A stretch of 39,489 nt of DNA from Candidatus Giovannonibacteria bacterium RIFCSPLOWO2_12_FULL_43_11c. GTDB lineage: Bacteria > Patescibacteriota > Minisyncoccia > JACPKW01 > UBA11713. A program made the position numbers and the translations under genes. The notes under the pieces are model-generated. The model saw only the letters and a program-made list of their open reading frames with translations. It was not told the origin of the DNA and made no database searches. Below are positions 25,005 through 31,420 of this stretch, piece after piece (the first letter of the stretch is position 1; every line of letters begins with the position of its first letter). Where the stretch lies: the NCBI GenBank assembly GCA_001780775.1, contig MFIO01000007.1, forward strand, positions 1 through 39,489. The letters are read 5' to 3'.

Positions 25005-26123
25005 ATGAATTCCGACCAAATTTGGGAAAAAATACAGAAGGGCGTTTTGATTATAGCCGATGCTGGCAAGAATTTTATTCAGACAGAAGAAGAAAAATCT
25101 ACCGAGGAATATCTAGAAAATGCGAAAGAGATAGTTGATAAAGCGATTTGGGCGGGCGCAGATGTTATAAAATGGCAAACGCATAACGTTGAGGACGAAC
25201 AGGTTGATATGACGATTGATTCCCCGCACGCCAAGGACTTAGATCGTTATAAGTGGACGACAAGAAATACAAATTCGACTCCTGTAGAAACTTTTTGGAA
25301 GCCTCTGCGCGAATATTGCGACCAAAAAGGAATCGCGTTTCTTTCGACCCCGATGTCGCGAGGAGCAGCGGAAAGATTGACTAGCGCCGGGAGCACTTTT
25401 TGGAAAATCGGCTCAGGAGATATTTTGGATTTTGTTATGATGGACTACCTTAGAAATTCCGGGAAGCCGGTTATCATGTCTTCCGGAATGAGTACTTTTG
25501 AGGAGGTGAAGAAAGGAATTAATTTTCTTAAAGCAAAAAATAATCGAGTAGCTTTAATGCATTGTTTATCAAAGTATCCTGGAGCGCCCGAGGAAGCCAA
25601 CCTTTCCGTTTCGGAATTATATAGGGAAACTTTTCCCGGAACGCCGATTGGGTTTTCAGAAAATTCTCTGGGGATCGAACCTTCATGCATCGCGGTCGCG
25701 TTTGGCGCAACTATCGTCGAGAAACACTTTACCCTAGACAGAGCTTTTTGGGGGCCGGATCATAAAGTAGCGTCAACCCCCGAGGAATTCAAGACAATGG
25801 TGGGTAGTATAAGGGCAATGGAGAATAGCGACGAGGAAAAAAGAAAATGGCTTTCACTTCCGAACATTAAGGCTGTTTTGGGTGATAAAGAAAAAAAACT
25901 AAATCCTGATGAAGAGCCTCTGCGCCCAATTTGGCGTAAGGCGCTTGTCGCTGGCGCGGATGTTCCCGCGGGGACAGTGGTAACGGCTTCTATGATTTAC
26001 GCCCTGCGGCCTCAGGCTTATGTAAGCGGGCTTGCGTCGGAGCGATATGAAGAAGTTTTGGGTAGAAAAACAAAGAAGGACTTAAAAAAATTTGATCCGA
26101 TAACGGAAGATGTCCTCGAATAA
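25005..26123 (+). CDS. neuB: N-acetylneuraminate/legionaminate synthase (NeuB family)
   Basis: The product (372 aa) has the full NeuB TIM barrel: LIIADAGKN, VIKWQTHN, FLSTPMS, WKIGSGDI, MSSGMSTFEEV, LMHCLSKYPGAPEEANL, GFSENSLG and IVEKHFTLDRxFWGPDHKVAS. A C-terminal antifreeze-like SAF domain follows, beginning near WRKALVAGADVPAG and including YALRPQAYVSG. NeuB condenses phosphoenolpyruvate with an N-acetylmannosamine-type sugar to form a nonulosonic acid. Together with neuC and the two neuA genes it completes a CMP-nonulosonate route. It is the first gene of an operon with the GT-B-like transferase, overlapping it by 14 bp. Product identity (Neu, Leg or another) cannot be fixed from motifs alone. 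Confidence 0.88.
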   Translation: MNSDQIWEKIQKGVLIIADAGKNFIQTEEEKSTEEYLENAKEIVDKAIWAGADVIKWQTHNVEDEQVDMTIDSPHAKDLDRYKWTTRNTNSTPVETFWKPLREYCDQKGIAFLSTPMSRGAAERLTSAGSTFWKIGSGDILDFVMMDYLRNSGKPVIMSSGMSTFEEVKKGINFLKAKNNRVALMHCLSKYPGAPEEANLSVSELYRETFPGTPIGFSENSLGIEPSCIAVAFGATIVEKHFTLDRAFWGPDHKVASTPEEFKTMVGSIRAMENSDEEKRKWLSLPNIKAVLGDKEKKLNPDEEPLRPIWRKALVAGADVPAGTVVTASMIYALRPQAYVSGLASERYEEVLGRKTKKDLKKFDPITEDVLE

Positions 26124-27519
26124 GACTATATTACTGCCCGTATATAATGGAATTCGGGCGAAGAATTTTTTTAGGAATGATTCATATAGGGAGCTTGTTT
26201 CCATTCCCGGCATACGCTTGATTATTTTGATCCCTTCTTCGAAACTCGATTACTACCAAAAAGAATTCCCGGAAAAAAATGTCATCTTCGAACCTCTCGA
26301 TATAATTTCCGAATCCGCATTCGGAGTCAGGCTTTATGACTTTTGCATAAATCTCCTTTTTACAAAAACTACCCGAACCAAGCAGTATCGGGACTATTTG
26401 AAATATAGGAATACGAGCGCGTTTGCGAAATTAATGGCGAAACGTGCTATAAACTTTTTTCTGGGGCCGTTTGGATTTATAATGCTGCCAATTGTGCATT
26501 TTCTCGACAATAAGTTTGTAAGTTTGGATGAAGGCGTTTCCGGTCTTTTAAAAAAATATAATCCAGATTTGGTTTTGGCGCCGGATATTGTTTTTCCTCC
26601 GGATCGAGTTGTATTACGCGCCGCGAAACGCCTTGGTTTCTACACGGTCGGAATGATCCGTTCTTGGGACAATCTTACTTCGAAGGGGGTTGTTCAGGTG
26701 CTTCCGCGCAAATTGATTGTGTACACGACGGTTATGAAAATTGAGGCGATAAAATATGCTGGAATGCCGGAAAAAGATATTGTGGTAACAGGCATCCCTC
26801 ATTATGACGCGTTTTATCGGCCTCTTAAAATAAGCCGCGAGGCGTTTCTGAAATCACTTGGCATTCCTCTGGATAGAAAAATTATCCTGACCGCGCCTTT
26901 TATGTATAGCCACACGGGTTCTGCGGAAATAATCATCAAGGAGCTTTTGGCGGCAATTGATTCCGGGAAGTTGTCTTCAAGTACCCATCTTTTGGTGCGT
27001 TACCGTCCGGCAACTCCGGAGATCGCGGAGAGCAGGCTTCCTAAGTCGGATCACATGACGATCACCTCGCCTTGCGAACGCTGCTTTCAGGTAAAAAATT
27101 TGCAATCGCCCACCGAAGACTGGGAATGGTCAGATAAAGACGTTGAGCTGCTTTTGAATTCTCTGGCATATAGCGACGTCGTAATAAATTATATGTCCAC
27201 ACTATCAATTGACGCCGCCGTTTTTGATAAACCCGTCATTAATATTCGCTTTGAAGCGGACCCGACTACCCCGCCACATAAGCATGTCAATGCATATGTA
27301 GGGATGCTTCACTACGAAGCTATGGAAGATTCCGGAGGAGTAAGGCGAGTCTGGAATATGAACGAGCTGATTGACGCGACACGCGATTACCTTTTGCATC
27401 CAGAGAAGGAACGCGAGGGCCGGGCGCGAATGGTTGCAGAACAAATTGAGTTTACTGATGGCTTGGCAGGAAAACGTACCGCAGAATACATAAGAACGCT
27501 TTTATATTCGCGGTCTTAG
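26110..27519 (+). CDS. GT-B-like glycan transferase (paralogue of 15328-16701)
   Basis: A 469-aa protein whose blocks mirror the transferase at 15328: SWDNLTSKGVVQVL, GIPHYDAFY, STLSIDAAVFDKPVINIRFE and REGRARMVAEQIEFTDGLAGKR. The second half resembles CDP-glycerol glycerophosphotransferase-like GT-B proteins, with a likely nucleotide-binding C-terminal domain. It starts within the last codons of neuB, so it may transfer the CMP-nonulosonate made by this operon (inference). No membrane anchor is evident. The two paralogues are clearly diverged and might use the two products implied by the two neuA copies. Confidence 0.6.
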   Translation: MSSNKTILLPVYNGIRAKNFFRNDSYRELVSIPGIRLIILIPSSKLDYYQKEFPEKNVIFEPLDIISESAFGVRLYDFCINLLFTKTTRTKQYRDYLKYRNTSAFAKLMAKRAINFFLGPFGFIMLPIVHFLDNKFVSLDEGVSGLLKKYNPDLVLAPDIVFPPDRVVLRAAKRLGFYTVGMIRSWDNLTSKGVVQVLPRKLIVYTTVMKIEAIKYAGMPEKDIVVTGIPHYDAFYRPLKISREAFLKSLGIPLDRKIILTAPFMYSHTGSAEIIIKELLAAIDSGKLSSSTHLLVRYRPATPEIAESRLPKSDHMTITSPCERCFQVKNLQSPTEDWEWSDKDVELLLNSLAYSDVVINYMSTLSIDAAVFDKPVINIRFEADPTTPPHKHVNAYVGMLHYEAMEDSGGVRRVWNMNELIDATRDYLLHPEKEREGRARMVAEQIEFTDGLAGKRTAEYIRTLLYSRS

Positions 27520-27543
27520 CCGGAATCTGGTATCCTTATATCT

Positions 27544-29736
27544 ATGCAATTAAACCGTTTTTTGACTGTCGCAATCAAGACGGGAACTTATATCATTTTG
27601 TTTTTGCCTCTCGTTGTGTTTCAGGGGATGTATTTTCCGTTTATAACCGGCAAGAATTTCATATTCAGAATAATAGTCGAAATAATTTTCGCATTTTGGG
27701 TTGTTTTGGTTTTGCGGGATAAAAACTATTTGCCGAAGCGATCCTGGATTTTTTATTTTGTTTTAGCGTCTGTGGCGGTATTAGCGCTCGCGACGGTTTT
27801 TGGCGTGGACGCTTCGCGTTCGTTTTGGTCAAACTTCGAGCGTATGGAAGGGCTTTTAGGACATCTGCATCTATTGATGTATTTTCTAATTTTGGTTGGG
27901 GTTAACCGGACAGAAAAAGATTGGTGGAGATTTTTTCATGTTTCATTTATCGCAAGCCTCGCTGTCGGCGGATACGCCCTTTTTCAACTCGCCGGAATAA
28001 ATGAAATTCATCAGGGAGGCGCCCGTATAGACGCGACTCTTGGAAACGCAACGTATCTCGCGGTATATATGTTCTTCCATGTGTTTCTGGCCTTATATTA
28101 TTTTCTTAAATCGCAAAAAAATACATGGCGCGTTTTTTACGCAATTTTGTTTTTATTCGACGCCTTTTTGGTTTATCAAACAGCGACTAGGGGCGCAGTC
28201 TTAGGTTTGTTCGGAGGTTTATTTCTTTCCGCTCTGATCTTCAGTTTTTCCTCAGGCGACAAAAAGTGGCGCAATTTTTCATACGGTGCCATAGCGCTTA
28301 TGGTCGCATTAGGTTTTATTTTTTATTTTGCCAAAGATACTAAATTTATAAAGGAAAGCCCGACTCTCGCAAGGGTTCGGAATATATCGGTAGCGAGCGA
28401 TGATGCGCAGGCGCGGTTTCATATATGGAGCATGTCTTTTAAGGCGTTTAAAGAGCGCCCTATTTTAGGATGGGGTCCGGAAAATTTCTCCGTAGTTTTC
28501 GCCAAATATTTTGATCCAAGACTATGGTCTCGCGAGCCGTGGTTTGATCGCGCGCATAACGCCGTTTTGGACTGGCTTATCCAGGGGGGCGTTCTCGGCC
28601 TTATCGCGTATCTGGGAATTTTCGCAAGCTCCGTCTGGCTTCTTTTTAAACGATTTTTTGCGGGTAAAATATCAAATATCGAATTGAGCGTTTTTAGCGG
28701 ATTTCTTGCTGGATACTTTTTCCAAAATCTTTTCGTTTTTGATCAGATGGCTTCATATATATTGATCCTGGCCTTTTTTGCATATATAAATTTTCTCTCT
28801 GTTAAAGACGATAAAGAGACTAACCAATCGATTAACGTGTCCGAAGGCGCGCAGTATGTCTGGTCCTCCGCAATATTTATCGCCCTTTTCATCTCGCTTT
28901 ATATATTTAGCATAAAACCTATTCTTGCGAATACATCTCTCTTGTCGGCTTTAAGTAGCGCCAATAGTGGAAATTTTCAAAGGGCTCAAGATGAATTCAA
29001 GCGCTCGATAAACCTTTCTCCTTTAGGCAGACGAGAAGCCAGAGAACAATATTCATATTTCGCGTCGCTAATCGCTTCCAATCAGGAAATCCCCGAAGCG
29101 ATTAGAAAATCCAACCTTGAAGATGCAATAAAAGAAGCTACACTTCAAGCAGAGGATTCGCCGCAGGACGCAAGAACCGTGCTTTTTCTAGGCTCGCTTT
29201 ACGAAGCGGCCGGCAAGGGTCCAGAGGCTTTCGAAGCGTTTAAAAAAGCCCTCGAACTTTCCCCAAAAAAACAGCAGATTATTTTTCTTGTGGCCCAATA
29301 TTATTTGCAACAGCAAAATTTCGATAAGGCCATCGAGTTAGCGCAGATGGCTGTTGATCTCGACCCCACATATTTTGACGCGGTTAAAAATTTGATTTCT
29401 CTCGAAGTTTATGCCGGGAAAAATGATATGGCGCGCGAAGCAATTAAAAGCAGAATAGACTCCGGCAGCACATCTTCCGAGGAGCTGAAAAATTGGGCCA
29501 GCATCGCCGTTGGCCGAAAAAATTTTGCCCTAGCCGAGGAATTATATGTGGCGGCGATTAAGCTTGCTCCGAATGACATCCAATTAGTGGTAAATTTGGC
29601 CGCGACTTATTACGAATCCGGCAAGCCGAATTTGGCCATAGCCGAGCTTCGGAAAGCAATTGTCCAAGATCCTAAGTTTAAGGATCAGGGAGAAGCTTTT
29701 ATACGGGAGATAATGTCTGGCAGGAAACCGCGCTAA
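27544..29736 (+). CDS. O-antigen ligase/polymerase-like membrane protein with TPR tail
   Basis: The 730-aa protein has about ten to twelve transmembrane helices in the first 470 residues. A large outer loop contains the ligase-type segment LGWGPENF followed by RAHNAVLDWLIQGG, matching the Wzy/WaaL (O-antigen ligase) domain. From about residue 480 onward it is soluble with TPR repeats (RAQDEFKRSINLSP, AFEAFKKALELSP, AIELAQMAVDLDP, AIAELRKAIVQDP). It probably polymerises or ligates the lipid-linked glycan outside the membrane, with the TPR tail recruiting partners. TATCCT (27531-27536) lies 7 nt before the ATG and there is no Shine-Dalgarno. The ligase/TPR combination recurs in small-genome bacteria. 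Confidence 0.8.
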   Translation: MQLNRFLTVAIKTGTYIILFLPLVVFQGMYFPFITGKNFIFRIIVEIIFAFWVVLVLRDKNYLPKRSWIFYFVLASVAVLALATVFGVDASRSFWSNFERMEGLLGHLHLLMYFLILVGVNRTEKDWWRFFHVSFIASLAVGGYALFQLAGINEIHQGGARIDATLGNATYLAVYMFFHVFLALYYFLKSQKNTWRVFYAILFLFDAFLVYQTATRGAVLGLFGGLFLSALIFSFSSGDKKWRNFSYGAIALMVALGFIFYFAKDTKFIKESPTLARVRNISVASDDAQARFHIWSMSFKAFKERPILGWGPENFSVVFAKYFDPRLWSREPWFDRAHNAVLDWLIQGGVLGLIAYLGIFASSVWLLFKRFFAGKISNIELSVFSGFLAGYFFQNLFVFDQMASYILILAFFAYINFLSVKDDKETNQSINVSEGAQYVWSSAIFIALFISLYIFSIKPILANTSLLSALSSANSGNFQRAQDEFKRSINLSPLGRREAREQYSYFASLIASNQEIPEAIRKSNLEDAIKEATLQAEDSPQDARTVLFLGSLYEAAGKGPEAFEAFKKALELSPKKQQIIFLVAQYYLQQQNFDKAIELAQMAVDLDPTYFDAVKNLISLEVYAGKNDMAREAIKSRIDSGSTSSEELKNWASIAVGRKNFALAEELYVAAIKLAPNDIQLVVNLAATYYESGKPNLAIAELRKAIVQDPKFKDQGEAFIREIMSGRKPR

Positions 29737-29766
29737 AACGAAACCATAGCAAGCGCGGAATTGTTT
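29728..29766 (+). terminator. Weak possible terminator after the ligase gene
   Basis: CCGCGC (29728-29733) pairs with GCGCGG (29753-29758) across a 19-nt loop, but the T tract is delayed (AATTGTTTT). It also overlaps the end of the coding region. Confidence 0.3.
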
Positions 29767-29778
29767 TAATATGTATAC

Positions 29779-30435
29779 ATGACAAGCATAGTCTTGAGTT
29801 CTGTAGAGGAGGCAAGGGTTTTAAGGGAATGCGCCGCCAATCCCAATAAGGTTTTATTTGCCGCTACCAAACGGATAGGCGATATCGCATTGTCTTTTTG
29901 TCTTGCCGCGCTCACGCTTTTATTACTACCGTTTATTGCGCTGGCCATAAAAATTGAATCATCGGGCCCGATATTTTTCAAGCAAAAAAGAGTTGGGAAA
30001 GACGGAAAGCATTTTATGTTATGGAAGTTTCGCTCCACGCACCGCACTTCAGTAGACGAAACAATCGGATGGGGGGCGGAGGGGGATCATATCTATACGA
30101 AAGTTGGGAGATTTCTGCGCAAAAGTTATCTTGACGAATTGCCGCAAATTAAAAATGTTTTGAAGGGGGAGATGAGTCTTATCGGGCCTAGGCCAGAACG
30201 GCCTGAATTCGTGGAGATTTTTAAAAAAGAGATTCCGTTTTATGAATTGCGCATGCTCGTTCGCCCGGGGCTTACCGGTTGGGCGCAGGTTAATATGGGA
30301 AACCGCGCGTTTGCTAACGAAGCCAAGGAAAAACTGCGATATGACCTCTACTATATTAAGCACCGGACATTTTTAATGGAACTGAAAATTATCTTAAAAA
30401 CTCTTGCTATGTTGTCCCGAAGAACAGGAAGATAA
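29779..30435 (+). CDS. Initiating sugar-phosphate transferase (polyprenol phosphate glycosyl-1-P transferase)
   Basis: The product (218 aa) is a bacterial sugar transferase of the short monotopic type. One membrane segment (about residues 33-55) is followed by FFKQKRVGKDGKHF, WKFRS, LRKSYLDELPQIKNVLKGEMSLIGPRPERPEF and VRPGLTGWAQVN. These enzymes move a sugar-1-phosphate from a nucleotide sugar to undecaprenyl phosphate, the committed first step of glycan assembly, so this gene gives the cluster its starting enzyme. TAATAT lies 6 nt before the ATG, again without a Shine-Dalgarno. The residue usually following KFRS is Met; here it is Thr. The donor sugar is unknown. Confidence 0.87.
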   Translation: MTSIVLSSVEEARVLRECAANPNKVLFAATKRIGDIALSFCLAALTLLLLPFIALAIKIESSGPIFFKQKRVGKDGKHFMLWKFRSTHRTSVDETIGWGAEGDHIYTKVGRFLRKSYLDELPQIKNVLKGEMSLIGPRPERPEFVEIFKKEIPFYELRMLVRPGLTGWAQVNMGNRAFANEAKEKLRYDLYYIKHRTFLMELKIILKTLAMLSRRTGR

Positions 30436-30437
30436 CG

Positions 30438-30465
30438 TTGACTTTTTATGCAGGTTTGCTATAAT
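30438..30465 (+). promoter_or_regulatory. Very strong promoter for a short RNA
   Basis: TTGACT at 30438-30443, a 16-nt spacer and consensus TATAAT at 30460-30465, preceded by TGC (extended -10). This is the best -10 element in the window. The start is predicted near 30472. Confidence 0.75.
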
Positions 30466-30471
30466 GCAAAC

Positions 30472-30542
30472 AGTGAGTGTTCCGAAAGGAACTCTCAACT
30501 ACGTCTCACAATGCCCCGCAATTTGCGGGGTTTTGTGTTTTT
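30472..30542 (+). ncRNA. Candidate small structured RNA
   Basis: Between the extended -10 promoter and a terminator lies about 70 nt with no credible ORF. It can fold into a hairpin at 30475-30496: GAG-U-GUUCC closed by a GAAA tetraloop and paired to GGAAC-U-CUC. A linker (GTGAG at 30473-30477 could alternatively pair with CTCAC at 30505-30509) leads to a terminator stem CCCCGCA/TGCGGGG (30514-30520, 30524-30530) and a T-rich tail. I recognise no known RNA family. It could be a stand-alone sRNA or a terminated leader of hpf. Confidence 0.6.
30514..30542 (+). terminator. Rho-independent terminator of the small RNA
   Basis: CCCCGCA-att-TGCGGGG followed by TTTTGTGTTTTTT. Confidence 0.88.
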
Positions 30543-30544
30543 TG

Positions 30545-30640
30545 TTACAACTCTTCTTTCTTTAAGTTATAATAAGTATGGCCTGGGATACTGGCACTCA
30601 CTAAATGACGTAGTCACGGAGTTAGCCTATCCTAGGCCAT
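30545..30640 (+). promoter_or_regulatory. hpf promoter and long hairpin 5' leader
   Basis: A consensus TATAAT at 30568-30573 with a weak TTACAA at 30545-30550 (17 nt apart) predicts a start near 30580. The leader folds as one long nested hairpin. The 13-nt arm at 30578-30590 (ATGGCCTGGGATA) pairs with 30628-30640 (TATCCTAGGCCAT) with a single G-U. Inside are GGC/GCC, CTC/GAG and TGAC-gta-GTCA stems. It ends 15 nt before the hpf ATG. A regulatory role in hpf expression is inference; the base pairing is directly visible. Confidence 0.55.
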
Positions 30641-30655
30641 TAAAAATAGAATCAT

Positions 30656-31096
30656 ATGCAAATAAAAATAAAATCAACTGGCTTTAAATTAACAGAAGGG
30701 CTAAGAATATTGGCTGAGGAAAAATTGTTGGCTCCGGTGGAAAAGAGGCTAGGATCTGAATTACCAGCGGATCATTTCTTGGAAGTTGAGCTTGCGAAAG
30801 TTACAAATCATCATGAAGAGGGAAGAATTTGGAAATGCGAAGCAAATTTAGCTCTACCGCATATAAAGAGAACGCTTTACGCCAAAGCGATGGCGGAGAG
30901 TTTAGAAGTCGCGATTGACGAAGCGAAAGACGAAATTCTTCGCGAAATTGGCGATTATAAAAATAAACGCTCTTCGCAATTTTTGCGAGTCGCGCGCAAA
31001 TTAAAAGATTATATGCATGTAACTCGTTTGGCGCAAAGCGCCCGCTTTGCAACGAAGCACGCCGGGAATTTGTATCGATGGATTAGGAGAAAATAG
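30656..31096 (+). CDS. hpf: Ribosome hibernation promoting factor (HPF/RaiA family)
   Basis: The 146-aa protein has an S30AE-type beta-alpha-beta-beta-beta-alpha fold at the N-terminus: MQIKIKSTGFKLTEGLRILAEEK, a VELAKVTNHHEEG strand pair and AMAESLEVAIDEAKDEI. A highly basic tail of about 45 residues ends in RWIRRK. HPF/RaiA proteins bind the decoding centre of the 30S subunit and silence ribosomes during starvation. The tail is not the long-HPF dimerisation domain. It lies directly upstream of the secA region, an order also seen in Bacillus (yvyD-secA). No Shine-Dalgarno precedes the ATG; the structured leader described separately ends just before it. Confidence 0.8.
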   Translation: MQIKIKSTGFKLTEGLRILAEEKLLAPVEKRLGSELPADHFLEVELAKVTNHHEEGRIWKCEANLALPHIKRTLYAKAMAESLEVAIDEAKDEILREIGDYKNKRSSQFLRVARKLKDYMHVTRLAQSARFATKHAGNLYRWIRRK

Positions 31097-31107
31097 TTTT
31101 CCACATC

Positions 31108-31136
31108 TCGACAAGACTTTTTTAAAATGCTATTTT
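31108..31136 (+). promoter_or_regulatory. Promoter for the small-ORF leader of secA
   Basis: TCGACA at 31108-31113, 17 nt, then TATTTT at 31131-31136 preceded by TGC (extended -10). Confidence 0.45.
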
Positions 31137-31166
31137 TATAGTGAAAGTTTGAGAGGAGGAAAAAAA

Positions 31167-31340
31167 TTGAAAAGAAAAAGTAAAACAGATGAGGAGGATC
31201 AAAAAAAAGCGTCGACTGATAACCACCAGTTCACTGCGACAGAACTGATGGAGGTGGCGCGTATTTCAACGCGATTTGCTCAAAAAGGCTACCACAAATT
31301 CGGCGATCAGCGAAAAAAGGGAGGTTATCACGATGAATAA
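31167..31340 (+). CDS. Small hydrophilic protein of unknown function
   Basis: This 57-aa product starts at a TTG placed 7 nt after a strong AGGAGG (31154-31159). The longer in-frame reading from 31047 lacks such a site and runs back into hpf. It is highly charged (many Lys, Glu, Asp), with a central helix-prone ELMEVARISTRFAQKGYHKFG segment. I recognise no family, although the regular helix and good ribosome-binding site suggest it is real. The stop overlaps the next tiny ORF by 8 bp. Confidence 0.55.
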   Translation: MKRKSKTDEEDQKKASTDNHQFTATELMEVARISTRFAQKGYHKFGDQRKKGGYHDE

Positions 31341-31395
31341 CTCGGATTCAAACTCCCTATCGACAACGGCTACCGTAGAACATTTACTACGGTAG
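31333..31395 (+). CDS. Tiny ORF ending in the terminator (possible leader peptide)
   Basis: A 20-codon ORF begins at an ATG 8 nt after AAGGGAGG and overlaps the preceding small ORF. It is rich in Ser, Asn and Thr, and its TAG lies inside the 3' arm of the following terminator stem. A ribosome reaching the stop would cover the hairpin, which is the layout of a leader peptide controlling read-through into secA. No arrest motif like that of SecM is seen, and it may be untranslated. Confidence 0.35.
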   Translation: MNNSDSNSLSTTATVEHLLR

Positions 31396-31402
31396 CTTTT
31401 TG
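31369..31402 (+). terminator. Terminator just upstream of secA
   Basis: A perfect 10-bp stem GCTACCGTAG (31369-31378) / CTACGGTAGC (31387-31396) with an 8-nt loop, then TTTTT. It lies about 20 nt before the secA ATG. Confidence 0.88.
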
Positions 31403-31420
31403 TATTATCATTAGCGAATT

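Noticed and set aside
30448-30687. 79-codon ORF over the region before hpf
   Set aside because: It reads straight through a promoter, a terminator and the hpf leader hairpin and has no ribosome-binding site; the RNA structures explain the region better.
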